Assembly: GCA_028673005.1 (NCBI GenBank)
Contig: CM054113.1
Coordinates: forward strand, 204,901,504-204,965,503
Length of the DNA: 64,000 nucleotides
Origin: Tanypteryx hageni
Lineage: Eukaryota; Arthropoda; Insecta; Odonata; Petaluridae
Reading direction: 5' to 3'
Position numbers and translations under genes: made by a program
Notes under the pieces: generated by a model
What the model saw: only the letters and a program-made list of their open reading frames with translations
What the model was told of the DNA's origin: nothing
Database searches by the model: none
In this document: positions 32,978 through 46,180 of the stretch, piece by piece
How positions within the stretch are numbered: position 1 is the first letter of the stretch
Layout of the letters: each line of letters starts with the position of its first letter

Positions 32978-34172
32978 CATTAGCGGATTTAAAATAAGGC
33001 CAAAGTAGGCCATGGCCTAGGGGCGGCGGGATTTCGAGGCGGTGGGGATATGAGGCGGTCTGATTCAAGAATGAAAATTAAAACGGTATTTCATGACGGG
33101 GATGGAAAAGAGTATTAGTGTAACTAATTATGGCTTATAGAAATCACTATTCAGTGCGAAGACGAACTTTCACGAATGATATTGTGTAATGAAATTGTTT
33201 ATTCGATTTTAGTACGAAGGCTTTCGCCGCGTAATGGAGACATAAGTTAAGTCGAGATAAATATATTTTCAAACTGATTGTAGAAGAAGATATCTTTAAA
33301 ATTAATTATAAATATAACGTTACAAACGATTACCAAAGTTAATACGAAGAAATTTAACTTACGTTAATCGCAAGGAAGAATTTTCGTCACGAATAGACAC
33401 GAAATCTGTGCAAACCCATAACTGCTGGACACACAATAACTTCGTCTTCCTTCACATTCCAATTTTGAAATGAAGGCTCATAGTCCCATTGACGATACAT
33501 TTTGGGCTTTAGGGTTTATTTTTGTGACACGTGCGAGTTATTTCTTCAGAAACATAAGTTTTTAAGTACCAGACAACTTAAAACTTAAATCAGAATGAGA
33601 ATAAAAAGACTATTGTGTAAAACCAAAAGTGAAGTTTAATATTTAATTTATCCCATATAAAATAATTTTGCTTTGAATTTTAAAGTTTATTTAATTCATC
33701 GAAAGAAAGTAAAACCTGCACTAAAGCACGGATAAGAATAAACTTCTTTTTATTGAGCCCAATCTTCCAATGGACAACATTTTCTCAAAATTAAACTTTT
33801 AAACAACAAGTTTCAAGTTTATTTTTATGGAATAAATTTTCTTTTCGTGACAACCCAACGGTTGCCGATTTAACACAATATTTTTATTAAAAAATTATAT
33901 AGTGGAGACAATAAAAGAATAATAGTGCGCTTATTGAATGTCGGGAGTAGACAAAAGACAGACGATGAAGGACGAAGAAAATCACTTCGAAATCACGAGA
34001 GATCATTGGAACCAACCTATCGAAACTCGTCACGGATCCAACCATAAATACCGACAAAGTAATATATTATTTTTTCTGGAATAATATTTAAATTAAATCA
34101 GTTTATCGAAAAAATGGAGGGGCAGCGAAAACAATTTGGCCTAGGGGCGGCAATTTTCCAAATCCGCCATTG
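32978..34172 (+). mobile_element. Non-autonomous hAT-type element, about 1.2 kb
   Basis: The left end CATTAGCGGATTTAA and the right end CCAAATCCGCCATTG are imperfect inverted repeats. The flanks GATAGCTG (32970-32977) and GGTAGCTG (34173-34180) give a 7/8 match to an 8-bp TSD. GGCCTAGGGGCGGC lies just inside both ends, in direct orientation. The termini resemble the CAGTGGCGGATTTA family at 21.07 and 28.9 kb. The interior is AT-rich with no ORF. Confidence 0.78.
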
Positions 34173-34180
34173 GGTAGCTG

Positions 34181-35385
34181 TAAAAATGTATCTTTATTTT
34201 CCAGCTTTCACAGGTTTCAATTTTCATACTTTTTGTTTAACTAGTAGAACAACAGGTTCTTTGCCCGGGTGTATATGTTTAATACCTTGAAAAAATTCCT
34301 CAGGTACCAATGATCTATCATGACTCCGCAGTAATAACTTTATCTTCATCGACCTCCATAATTTTGAAAAACAAATTGAAGGCCCTTTTAGAATACTTCC
34401 TCATGGATTATGTTGCGGGTCTTGCTACTCGGAGAAAGAATATACAAATTATTTCGGTCACTTACTCTTAAACATGCTATGCAAAACAAAATAGTATGCA
34501 CATGAGTGCACTCGGACAACTTTCAGCGATTGACTTTGTGCCACGTTGTCATTGCAAAAGAAACATTTACCGAAAATTGAAGACTTTTGGATTAAAAACG
34601 GTAGCCGCTAGGAGTTATAGGAATAGGTGATATAAAAACACTCGATCCTTCTGTACATCGATGTTATATTTCAATTTTCGTTTACAACGGCGATAAAAAT
34701 AGCAATCATAATCATAATTCTGATATAATTCGTCTTACAATATTCGAGTCTCAAGAAAAAGCACATGTACTTAAATAATTAATAAGCATATATTTCTTTA
34801 TGTATTTTGGATTACGCTACTGTTTTAAATCGACAACAATTGAGTTGCCAAGAGAGCGAAATTTTTTCGATTGAAAAAAAATGGAAATTTTGTGGTTACA
34901 AGTTTAATTTTTGAAAAATTTGATCTGATATCTGAAATTTGGCCTTAACCAAATGAAACGTTATACTTTTCTGCATTTCTGTGTGCGTTTTAAATTTGTG
35001 CGATGGCTTTAAATAATTTTAAAATGCAAACGAAAATTATGCTACACCTTTTCCCATGTCATTTAAATGGAGAAAAATAAAAAGGTGAACCATTTAAAAA
35101 ATAAAAATGTCAATCGAATCGGTTTAAAAAGCATCATTTTGCTATTCTTTATATTGCGGTTAAAACGAAATCTTTTTTTGTTCCTACGTTCTGTAGTTGT
35201 CGAGTTATTGCGGCACAAACATCCAGACATTCGAAAATATATAGTAGTAGATAGATATGAAATATTGTTGTAGAAAACTCGTACAGTAACGTTACTTGGA
35301 ATGTTTTAGTTTATATTTTGAATTTTCGGGTATTTTCCTGATAAATAAACGGTAATTATTTACGTTTCTCTAACCTCGGCTGATC
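34181..35385. other. AT-rich DNA, no gene recognised
   Basis: No supported feature; short frames lack motifs. Confidence 0.45.
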
Positions 35386-36240
35386 GAATGAGTTCAATTG
35401 TCCATCTCCTCTCTCCGCGTCCTTGTTTCTTGTTCTCAATTTTTTGCCCTCTTTTCTTCCCCTGTTCTTCTTCCTTTTCCTCTCGCCTTCTTTCTCTTTC
35501 TTTTTTCTCTTCTAAAATCCTCCTCTTACCCTTTTCTATCCGAAAGACCGCTCGTATTCTCTTTTTCATTTCGATTTTTTTCGCATTCCGCGTTCCCGTC
35601 GGGTTTCATCTAACAGCTAATCGATATCTGATTCTGTCTGCGTACATCGTACTTTTTAGCGCAACTCTTTCAGCCCGTAGGTCCGCAGTGTTACCAACTC
35701 TCGCAATCTGAATTTTTTCATCTCGCCCTTGTAAATGTGTCAGTATTTTTGCATGCGCGCGCATACACAAGCGCACACACACGTGCGCCAACAAACACGC
35801 AAATATTTCCCCTTCATTTACTCGTTTTATTTCACTTATGTATTATTTAATTATGTACGCTTTTTCTGCTACTTCATTTGTCATCCTACCCTTTCCCGCC
35901 ATTTTCCCCATCCGCGTTTCTTCATCACGCGACGCCCTCATAGGTTTCGCTTCCATCCGCCGTCCTTTTGTACTCTCACACTCGTATACACCGCTGGCGC
36001 TCGATCTTCTGCATCATTTACGCCCACTCTCCATGTCGTTCTCTCCTCCGCGTGTCGTTACTCACTTTTTCGACTCTCTCTCTCTCTTTACCATAGTATT
36101 GCCGGTTTCTCCTCCCCTTCCTTCCTTTTTTCTCCCTCGGGAACATCCCATTTACAACAGCGTCGAGGACCACGCGCGAGCGCGGTGCGCGCGACAATGG
36201 GGACCCAATTCCTTTATTTTCGCCAGATGTGGGAGGGTTT
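35386..36240. repeat. Pyrimidine-rich tract with alternating CG/CA patch
   Basis: CT-rich plus strand at about 35390-35570 and 35880-36140, separated by more ordinary sequence. At 35750-35800 there is an alternating purine/pyrimidine stretch (GCGCGCATACACAAGCGCAC and neighbours) able to form Z-DNA. CG-rich words such as CGCGCGAGCGCGGTGCGCGCG lie near 36170. Overlapping frames on both strands are low-complexity. Confidence 0.7.
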
Positions 36241-37640
36241 GAAAATAAAAATGCTCTCGAGTCGCCCAGATGCACATTTTTCAGTGTTGGGAATGAATAA
36301 CTAAATAAATGAGACGCGCTAAGCTCTCTCAGTATCCAATAGGATCTCGACGCTCGCCAAAATCTATTCAGAGGTATTCGAAAGGTATTGCATATGCATT
36401 GTATCACATTCGCCGCATAGTCTAAAAAATATATTCTGTTTTCTCCATTCATCATACATCATACCATTCGACATTAGCTCTATATCTGGTTGACGTTAAA
36501 GAAACATAGATATAAACGATTGAAACGCACGAAGCATTCAAATATCTAATACTCTTTAGATATTAGAGAAGAACTGTAGGAATTTAAGAAAATTAATTCG
36601 TGAAATGTCGGACCCCGATCCTCCAGAAAGCGCAAAGTTACGTGGCATGAAATGTATTAAATAGCTTCAAACATATATGAGATCTAAACAAACTTTCGCT
36701 TGTTACATTCAGCGCTAATGATAACATAATAATTATGGAAAATATTTTTCCGCTATGACTTTTTTAAAACCAAGGCTGAATGTTTCTTTGTTATGGACCA
36801 AAACTCCACAAAAGAATTTATCGCCATCTGCCGGCGCTTGCTCTTTTTGTCCCATTGGTATCGCCGTGATACCACTTACACAAAGAGCGTTCCTTACCCG
36901 CTGCTTGGTCCTTTCCTGAAACTACATATCGTGATGCCTACATTTGATAAAGACCCTCCGATGCCAGCAAAAAGAAGTATCCAGCAGAGCAGTTCAAATT
37001 ACAAAGGTGTAAAACATATTAATTTGCCTTTAGCGGGTGAAAACGTTTACCGTTGATTATAATTGACCTGTATGAAAATAAATAAAAAAATCTTAACAAA
37101 GGAAAACAATTTATATTATTATTTTATTAATCAGAAGAAGCCAACTGAACGTATTCTCATTGAAAGTGTGAGAGGTTACTTTGCATAATTTTGCCAACGG
37201 TTCAATAAATACTGACGAAAATTAATGTGAGTATATTTCACTCTCATAGCAAAATATAACAAAGAACTACTTTTTTGAAAAGGTTGATAATTGCTTCTCT
37301 GTTTTTTCCTCCTTTCTTTTCGTTGCTTTGTCAGCGTGCATAATTAAACTACGCTACTGTAGCGCCACTTTGTCCAATTGTTCAGAACGCCCACGACCAA
37401 CTTTGAGAGCCTACGAGCGTGTAGCGGCTTATTGTCGCTTGATGGATTACGTAATTCGGAAAGCAAGTGTCGAAACTTTTGTCTCCCCACATGTGTGTGT
37501 GTGCAACGAAAATTTAAAGAAACGACTCGACCATGCCAAATCTCCTGGCGGTAATTAATCTCCCCCACCAAAATGCGAACGCACAAGGTTGGAGAAGAAA
37601 AAAAGAGAGAGAAAAGATTAAAATAAGTTTTCTCTTTCAT
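36241..37640. other. Mixed unique DNA, no gene recognised
   Basis: The longest ATG frame, 36793-37056 on the plus strand (87 codons), has no recognisable domain. A near-consensus CTCF core (minus strand) lies at about 36822-36836. Confidence 0.4.
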
Positions 37641-38410
37641 TTTCTCATTCCTTCCGCAGTTTCCTCAAACTAATTTCCGCATCTTCCTAGCGTTTTAGTC
37701 GAAACAATTTCTTCCCTTTCCTCCTCCCGTCTTCTGCCACTCCCACTGGTTTACTTTACGCCTCCAACGGGTTTTCTCCCAGCGAATATTCTCCACCCGC
37801 TTTCCTCCTATTCGCTCTGGCATTCTAATCCTCTCCTTTCCTCTCCCAGAAATCCCCACCGATTCTCTCCTCACCATCTCTCTACACATTCGTATCCTCA
37901 ATCATCTTCTCTCCTTCCTCACCTCGACACAATCTCTCGCAACCATCTTTCTCCCATCTTCCTCCACTCCTCCCTCACTCCTATTCTTCCTATTTCTATC
38001 TCGCCCGCCCAAACCTCTTGTTTCCACGCCTCCCCTAACATCCAAACTACGGTCTTATCGCCTTCTCCCGCTTCCTCACTTTTAAACCTCTGTTAAACTC
38101 ACGCCCTCCTCCATTCACTCCCGCCTCCTTTCTCCATTTCTCTCCAACCTATCTCACACTTCCGTCTTAATTCTTCCCGTCGCCTCATTTCCCATCATCT
38201 TCCCTGCCGGCTCTGTTTCCCTTCCCCTCCCCCCCCCCCCCCGCAACCGCCGTATCTTCGTTCTCGATCCTCCTTCGCTGTCTCCCTCCCCACCTCCTAC
38301 CCATTCTCCAACTCGCCCACCTTACTGAAGTCAAACACGAACCCTATCCTCAACCGAAACCACTTTCCCCTTTTCCACCGTAGTCCTACTCCGACGCTAC
38401 TTCCCCGAAA
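37641..38410. repeat. Polypyrimidine tract with poly-C run
   Basis: CT-rich plus strand for about 0.75 kb, including an uninterrupted run of about 15 C near 38227-38242. Low-complexity frames only. Confidence 0.85.
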
Positions 38411-40040
38411 TGAATCGGGTCCGAAATTTTATTTTTGCCTATTTTGTCTATTGGCATAAAGAAGTCGCGGGCGAATTTTCCGTCCCTAATCGTTTTTCAG
38501 GTATTTGTACTTAAAAATTTGGTTGTTATTTTAATATTCGGATTGGACATTTAGCATGTTTTAGGCGGTAGGGAACAATATGAAAAGTCATGTATTGTCA
38601 TCTTCTAATAATATGCATATTACGTATAAATCAAAAAGCAACCTGTGTGTTGACAACATACTGACTCCGCTCCCTGGTGTTCTGGATTTTGTTACAACTT
38701 ACGCGGATCGTTTTAGCTTGCATTAATCTCGTCACAGCAACTTATGAATGCATGCGTTCGGACGATATCAAGGTTAACTGGATGAAAGAGAGTTGCTATC
38801 AAAATCTTCGCCCGAATTCGTCAAATTACAACCAAAATAATTTATTCTACAAATGCGGCATCCACGGAAGCTGCCATATCAGGCGAATTTGCTGTCAAGT
38901 GATATAATCATTTAAGAAGGTTTGAGCTCTAGAAATAGTGAGAAAATATCGCTCCGTCACCGTCCATATAGGTTGGCCTACTAATTCAGGACGGAAAATC
39001 GAAGGAAAAAGCAATTATATTACGAGCGCGTCCAGGTTTTGGTCTTGCTTCAGGACAAAGTGCCAGTTCATCGATCACGCGTTAAAAACCACATTTTTGC
39101 AGGTTAAGGCGCTGTTGGGATTATGAGGCCCCTTCGTTTCCATTCACCTTTTACAGTGTGCACAGATCAAAACAGCAATAGGGACATGAAACAGAACATT
39201 ATAGCTGAGGTTGTTTTTTTCCTTGAATCGGAATTTTTTGTTGGTATTAAGTGAGGAAATGTTGTAAGATAAGTTAAATAAAAGGCATAAATTATATGGA
39301 AAGGAGAAGGTATATCGGAAGGCGAAGATAGAAACTATGGGAAATCGGGCTAAGCATGTTATTTTCATTAAAAGGTTGTTGCGTTGATATATGAAGTTAT
39401 TTATATGTTGGCTAGAGTGGATAATATTAGGAAGGAAATTACAAAGTTTGCAGCCAGAGATTTTAAATGCCTTATTTCAGATGTTGCTACGATTCATCAG
39501 TGTAAGTAATTTAGAGGGACCGCGACCTGTGTGTGGAAATGATGAGCAAACCATCCCATTCTTCCCGATCTGGGTCCGTGTGAATCTTTTTATATTTTTT
39601 ATATGGATAAATTTTAGAGGTTGACAAATATGGACTTGTTGTAGGCCTTCGGACGTCGTTAATACGCTGGGATTGTAGCATACAACAAGAATAGGTTCCC
39701 TTTAGAGGAGAATTATGAAAATAAAAAATAATGACATCTTGATCATTGAGTACCACTACATTACGGTTCATTCGGTTGATTATATGAGACTAACAGTACT
39801 ATTCTAAAAAATTCTAAGTGGACATACTTCCCATCGCTTGTTCACTAAGTCTCAAGTCCATTATCAAAACTTTCGGAACGGAGGCCTAAGTTTGACTAAT
39901 ATCTTCAACATTTTAGACTAGAGTTTCGATAATTACAAGGTGATAAAATATTTTTTCATAATGGTAAAATAACTCCATTCATATATAAATACTCTGTCAC
40001 ATTTTTGTCAATATTCGAATGGAAGTTTTTTTTAACGGTT
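38411..40040. other. AT-rich DNA, no gene recognised
   Basis: Several short frames with no motif. No repeats with boundaries found. Confidence 0.45.
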
Positions 40041-40660
40041 CTTTCCAACTTTCCCGCCGTCTCATGCACCATTTCACCACCTTTCTCTCCTCCTCCGCCC
40101 CACTCCTCCCTCTTATCTTTGCTCTCTTCCTTCCCGACTCGGCCCCTCCCCTTCTCAACCTCCCCCTTCCCCTCCTCCACCCCTCTTCACGACCTCCCTC
40201 TCTTCACCTCTCCAGTCCACTCCACTTTTAACTCTTTTTCTCTTCCCTCTTCCGCCCTCTCCCACCCCTCTACCGCCCCTCTCCCGCCCCTCTCCCACCC
40301 CTCTCCCACCCCTCTCCCACCCCTCTCCCACCCCTCTCCCACCCCTCCCCACCCCTTTCCCACCCTTTCCCACCCTCTCCTACCCCTCTCCCACCTCTCT
40401 CCCACCCCTCTCCCACTCCCTAACCCCCATCTCCCTTGCTCTCTCCCCCTCTTTTTCCCCCATCCTCAATTGCCTCGCTATTATTCACTTGAGAGTGCAC
40501 CCTATCCCTACCTAATTGCTCTATCATTCACATGCTAATTGGGATCCTCTGATGACCACTCATCCGTCCATTTTCTCATTCATCTCCGAATGCCTCTTTT
40601 ACTATTCTCTCCTCTCACTCCACTTCTTCGCCCTCTCACTTTCTCACTTTCCTTTTTCAG
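40041..40660. repeat. Pyrimidine tract with an 11-bp minisatellite
   Basis: CT-rich from about 40060 to 40660. At about 40255-40425 the unit CTCCCACCCCT is repeated roughly a dozen times, with variants CTCCCGCCCCT and CTTTCCCACC. The complementary strand carries regularly spaced G runs (GGGGTGGGAGAGGGG) that could form G-quadruplexes. Gly/Arg/Glu-rich reading frames on the minus strand are products of this repeat. Confidence 0.88.
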
Positions 40661-41546
40661 TGATAAATAGCTTTCGTTTATTCCCCTTTCTGCCATTCCG
40701 GAGGACCTTGTGCGCCAAGTTAATCGATTTTCGGAGACTTATAATTAATGTCACGTTGTTGGTTGGAGTCTTAAAGATGATAGAAATCCTTTGGATGCGC
40801 ATGTTAATTTCAAAATGTTAAAAATAACATTTTTCTATATTATTCGACAAATTTATAACATGTCTTGTTATTGTTGATATCTTATAGTTAGTTTTACTCT
40901 TTCAAATTTTGAAATAAACGTTCGTTAAAAAACCAACTACTTAACAAATCGTTACTTATATTTTGTCTGTTGGAAGGATACTCCTCTATATCATTAAAAT
41001 AACCCGTATAATTTCCATGAATCGTTCATTTACGTTTTGAAGGCCTGGTAATGGTGCCACCGTATTTCGTTAACTAATTGTGTATTCAGTTTATTTTGAA
41101 GATAATATATCATCCCATAATATTATATAAGTAAGGAGCATTCTATGTCTCTTACTTTTAGTTTCTTTTTTGATATTGTGAAATGAAAATTTGAAACGAT
41201 CATCTCCCTTTTTACGAAAATTACAATTTCCTGAAATATAGATAGCAATGTGTCTTTCAAAAGGATGTGGCTGAATTTGAGCCGAACATCGTAAAATCGA
41301 GTTATGATATCGAAAATTTTCTTTTCACTATTTTCCTAATTTCTAATTCGTAAGATCTAGAGATCGTGAATTGGGCGTTGATCGATCGGGAGATTACTGT
41401 GAACCAAATTCGATAATTCAGAGCATAATGAAATTTATGTTGTCTATTTTAGAAGTAGCAGTTCTTCGATTATTTAGAGTACTCTGCATAAACTGAAATT
41501 TAAAATCCGTAGTCGAACATATTTTGGAGAATTTCATGCATTAGAT
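40661..41546. other. AT-rich DNA, no gene recognised
   Basis: No supported feature except one more ACATCGTA word near 41286. Confidence 0.45.
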
Positions 41547-42623
41547 CAGGGATCTCAAACTCGCGGTGCCCTTGGTGCTTTTATGCGGCTCGCGAAGTAA
41601 ACTATTTTATACTACACGACTAAAACTCAGGTGTGTTTCGTATAAAAAATTGTAAGCGAATTTTTATAAATATTCTAAGAAATTTAAGAAGTGTATTGAA
41701 TCTAAACTTTTAAAATACAGTAAAACTCGGATTATTCGTGTTAATTGGGACTTGGACAGGCACGGATAATTGAAGAACATGGATAATCCGCATTTTTAAG
41801 GTAAATTTTGGCCTAATGTCTGTTAAATGAGTACTATAAAAATTTATTTACGTAAAAACAGGCCGCATTCCCTAAGTAAAAAGCTATCAATTAAACTATA
41901 AATTGTAATTATGGTGTAATATATTAACAAAAAATTAAAATTTGCTTTTGGCAGTGACTGACCAACAAGCAATCGTCATGTGCAAATATAAAAAACATGG
42001 GCCCGTAAGATATAAATGTTAATAAAGTATTCCGTTGCCTATAAAATAACTTAATTTAAGATTGTCCTTGGTTTATAAGAGACTCTAAAATATAAGGGAA
42101 AATTTCATTTCGAATAAAAATGGTAGCTAAGTAAATTGGTTTACGTTACATTTTTCGACAAAGACTTCTGTCAGCCTTCTCTCTTGCTGAAACGGCTTTT
42201 GTTTGTTTGATCTGATTAATAGATGGTGGTTTTATAAATCATTAAAGTCCGTATTATCTTCATTTATCATATATAAGCAGGAATATTCAAACTCGCTCTA
42301 GAACGCGTTAAACCACCGCACGGTTAATCCGCACACTTATAATCATCACTTATAAACATTGATCATTCTCATTTATAAAAATCCTGCCCAGGTGGGGTAT
42401 AGAAAAACGTTCTTCTCTCAGACGGCGTTTCTTGGGTTTCCAAAGGAAACCGTCGACGCAGCATTTGAATAATGAATGAGTTTAAGAGCGCATCATTGGG
42501 TTTGGACGATTTCTCCTCTTGTGGAAGGGAAGAGTGAATCTCGAAAGAATATGAAACTGTGTGAGGACTAGGAAAGTTTGAAATGGGACGTGTGATTTCG
42601 ATGGAGGACCTTCATGCGGCCCG
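41547..42623. mobile_element. Decayed hAT MITE, probably holding a pogo-like fragment
   Basis: CAGGGATCTCAAACTCGCGG at 41547 is a typical hAT MITE left end, preceded by CATTAGAT. The putative right side CATGCGGCCCGCGCTA (to about 42616) lacks the terminal bases but is followed by CATTAAAT, a 7/8 match to the left flank. At 41718, after TA, CAGTAAAACTCGGATTATTC with GGATAATCCGC resembles a pogo/Tigger end, but no right end was found. Confidence 0.5.
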
Positions 42624-44651
42624 CGCTACATTAAATCCTTTGTTGCTTAAAGGATAAGAAACATTTGCTGATATTTATGGAAGCGTTAACTTTGAGAGCA
42701 CAAACTATGTGAAAAGATTCCTTTCAAATCAAATACGATGGGCACATATACTGGCATTTATTACGAAATGATCGTTTGAAGCAAGGTATTATGTTTAAAA
42801 TAAAATTCTGGCGAGTGGTAATATCTTATTTGCTAAGCCGAAGAAAAAGGCTGGAAATCTGTGCTATGGAAGGTATTCAAAAAGAAAGGAAAGGAAATAT
42901 GATAAATTAGGAAATTTTCTTTGGCCTGTTAGGGTCAATAATGGGTATGTTGGCAGTGGATTGGGGGAGGAGTCGTTCGTCCGCCATTCCTCTTTTTGAA
43001 TTTACCCGCGTTACAGCTTTATATCAGTATAGAAAGTTACGATTTTTAATTGAGTTACGATTGTCTACTTTTACTTTCCATCGTGTTAATTTTTGCGGTA
43101 ACTCAAAGGATGATTCCTAAATATCCCAAAAGAAGGAACTTCAAGGGATCTCAAATGTGCGCACATTTGAAGAGCTACGATTAGTTCTCTCTATGCCAAA
43201 TTCGGTATTTTTCAGAGTCGAACTTTTCTTAATTCTAAACAGAAAGAGAAAACTTGAAGACCGTCTTCATTGGTAATTCACCGAAAATCGATTCTAATAG
43301 TTTTTAAAAGAATCTGTTTTCAGTAAATTGCCACTGAAGACGCCTGCTTTATAGCCAAGATGCGCACCTGTTTTTTATAACCTTTTTATGGTTATTGGAG
43401 ATACCTGAGACGAGTATTTTTAAGGTCTTGTTATTGAAGGACTAAAATGTGCAGGAAACTTCTTCCATAGTTTTCTAATGCCAGAGATCTTAATTCATCA
43501 ACCTTTCTTAACACACCTCTTAAAATACGACATTTGATGTAGTGGTATCATTATATGTGAATTAAATCAAAATTCCTAAGGTAATCCAATAAAAGTTGTC
43601 CAATACATTTACTTTGAAGATGCATTAATTTACGCATTTTTTAAGATGAGTCAAGAAAAGAAATATTTGCAGCCAATACTTTTGAAAACAATCTCATGGT
43701 GAAATAATACGAAATATAAACTTGTCAATTTTCACTTTGTAAAGTATATAATACTACCCAACTTTCATTGAAAATGCTTGGAAAAAGTGAAACATAGGCC
43801 ACTGTGCATATTTTAGTGAACATTTACAATTGTATTCTTTATATTACTATTTTATGAGTCAATATATGCAAATTAAAAAATGTCTAAAATGTGTTGAATA
43901 TGGAAGATTGGGATTCGAAGAAATGTCTTCTGCGAACCTGAAAACTCGAACCCAGAAATAGATTTCTAGTAACGCTTTCGGCACCATTCACATGCATTTC
44001 CCTGTTACTTCATAGATCGTTAAAATTTTCCATTTATTTAATAAAAGTTATTATTCGTTTACATATTTAATATCTTTAAATTTTTTTAACGCCGATAAGA
44101 AACGTAAATAGTTCAATTGAGTCGAAACTCCTTAGGAACAAAATTTTTCCATTAAATTCGCATGTTATTTTTAGTATTAAATTGAAATGAGAGATGTCAT
44201 TTTTATGGAATACCTCATAGTATTCAATACCTTATGATAGCGATAAGCGCTTCGATCATAACAACAACCACCTCTACTCTGTTTTGTTAACAAATCTTGT
44301 CATTAACACAGTTAATATTTGCTTCAAGTTAATATTTTTGCTGCACCCATCTTAGATTTACATTGTTCTCGACATAATTCATATATTTTCAATAATTATG
44401 GCAATTAGTTTAGTTAGAACTATATTTTCATTAATATCCAAATTATTAGAATGGTTTATAGATACGAAATTAAGACTAACATGCGTTTAATGCTTTTTTA
44501 ATAGCTACAGTAACGTTAGAACTATCAATAAATGCGACTGTCCCAAAGATACTTACGAATTTACTGTCATATGCATGCTTTTAGTTGATCGAATTTATTA
44601 CTTTATGTTTCGAGAGCTCATTTGGTGGCGAGAGCTGGTTTTGGATCATTG
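42624..44651. other. AT-rich DNA; foldback at 43262-43342
   Basis: At 43262-43342 two 34-nt arms (CGTCTTCATTGG ... CCACTGAAGACG) pair at about 80% by eye around a short loop. The sequence after it (TGAAGACGCCTGCTTTATAG ... ATGCGCACC) is shared with 48550-48600. Otherwise nothing recognised and no gene. Confidence 0.6.
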
Positions 44652-44792
44652 AAATAAAATAAATATTGTATTTTCCACTAAAAAAGATTTACTCGACCGG
44701 TTTCGCCCATTACAGCATTTAGGTGATGCTGTAATAGGCGAAACCGGTCGAGTAAATCTTTTTTAGTAGAAAATATAATAATTCTTTTATTT
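44652..44792. repeat. Near-perfect hairpin element (48-bp arms, 7-nt loop)
   Basis: Arms 44671-44718 and 44726-44773 are complementary at 46 of 48 positions, both mismatches being G:U-compatible. The loop is TTAGGTG, and the outer AT-rich flanks extend the symmetry to about 44652-44792. The core words ACTCGACCGGTTTCGCC and GGCGAAACCGGTCGAGT are conspicuous. No ORF or clear TSD. Confidence 0.93.
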
Positions 44793-45690
44793 CTATTGTG
44801 GAATCTTTCCACAAAGTGTAGCCTTTCCAAGTGGATTTTGTTGGGTTTGGAGCATTTACTTGGAATAGATCAAATTGACTGGGGAATTATGCTTCAAGTT
44901 TCACATTTAAAAGACGAATTATGATATCACTGTCAGATACTTCAGAATTTATCTGAAAAACTGTATTTTGACACGAGTGGAAATACTTATAACCCATACT
45001 GAATATTCTTCAAATGGGGCGACATATCCTATTGAACTAACTTCATTCCACGCAAAGGTTTTGGGAATGAAATAAAGTCATAGCAAAGGAATTTCTTACA
45101 GTCATATAATCATTAGAATTATACATATCATCCCGCATAATATGCTACATCAAAATTAATGAAACATAGAATTCAAGTAGTTTTAAGTAACATAATTTTT
45201 TATTAAATGGCGTGTTGAATTCGTAAAGGAAGCTGCGCGTATTTGACCCAAACGTATACTTCTCTGAGCGAATTCCGTGCAGAAATTCCGTTTAATCCCG
45301 ATATGAGAATCAAATGACTCGTGAAGATTTTGAATAAAGCCTTCGTTCAAAAATGCCAGTTGTAGAGTTTTGCCAAATATATTATATGATAGGTCAGCAT
45401 TCCGGGTCCGCTCAGAATCGTCGCGGAGATGGTTGGAATACTGTGGGAATTAAACATAACCCTTTATATATTAGCCAAATCCCTAAGTCTAAAAAAAAGC
45501 GATTACACAATGGCTTATATTGCGCTCTTCCCCTTTCGTTTCTCTCTCTCTTTCTCACATCTGGATGCTCTGGGAGGCATGGGCCGACGATCAATAGTTT
45601 GAATTCCGTATTTGCAGCGAATGGAAGGGCGAATTTGAAACAGTCACACCCAGACAGTGTGCGCAAGCCTCGCGGTGGAGAGGTAGAGGG
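44793..45690. other. AT-rich DNA, no gene recognised
   Basis: The start of a 165-codon frame at 45353 is in unique sequence, but it has no domain and runs into the CT tract downstream, so it is not called. Confidence 0.45.
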
Positions 45691-46180
45691 CCACTCCCAC
45701 TTCACTCCTTCCCCTCCCTTCCCCTCCCTTCCCTTCCACTCCCTTCCACTCCCTTCCCCTCCGGGCCCCCCTCCCCGTCCTCTATCCTTTCATTCCGTCC
45801 TCTCTTCATCACTCCCATCCTCTCTCTCCCCCCTCTTTCCCCTTTTCTAACCCTTTACTCTTTTCTTTATACTCTCTCTCCATAGTTCCTCTTTTCTCGT
45901 TTTACCTCTCTCTCTCTACCTCTCCCATCTCTCTATAATGTCTTTTTTACAACCCTTTCTTTCTAGAGCTCTTCCCCGTCTCTCTCTCTCTTCGGTCGAA
46001 AATGCAAAACTCCTTCTCCTCCTTATTAAACTCCCCTCTACCTTTATATTTTTCAATTTCCCATAAACCTCTTTCCCATAAGTTGTTTTTTTCCTTCTCC
46101 TCCTCCCTCTCTCGAAAATTCATTCTACTTTCTCCTCGGTTTTCTTCCGATCAATCTTTCGGGAAATATACGTTCCGGAA
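45691..46180. repeat. Polypyrimidine tract
   Basis: CT-rich, with short CCCTTCCACTC/CCCTTCCCCTC tandem repeats at about 45705-45765 and (CT)n cores near 45910 and 45980. Confidence 0.85.

Noticed and set aside
45353..45850. A 165-codon plus-strand frame
   Set aside because: No domain, and the last third is translated CT tract.
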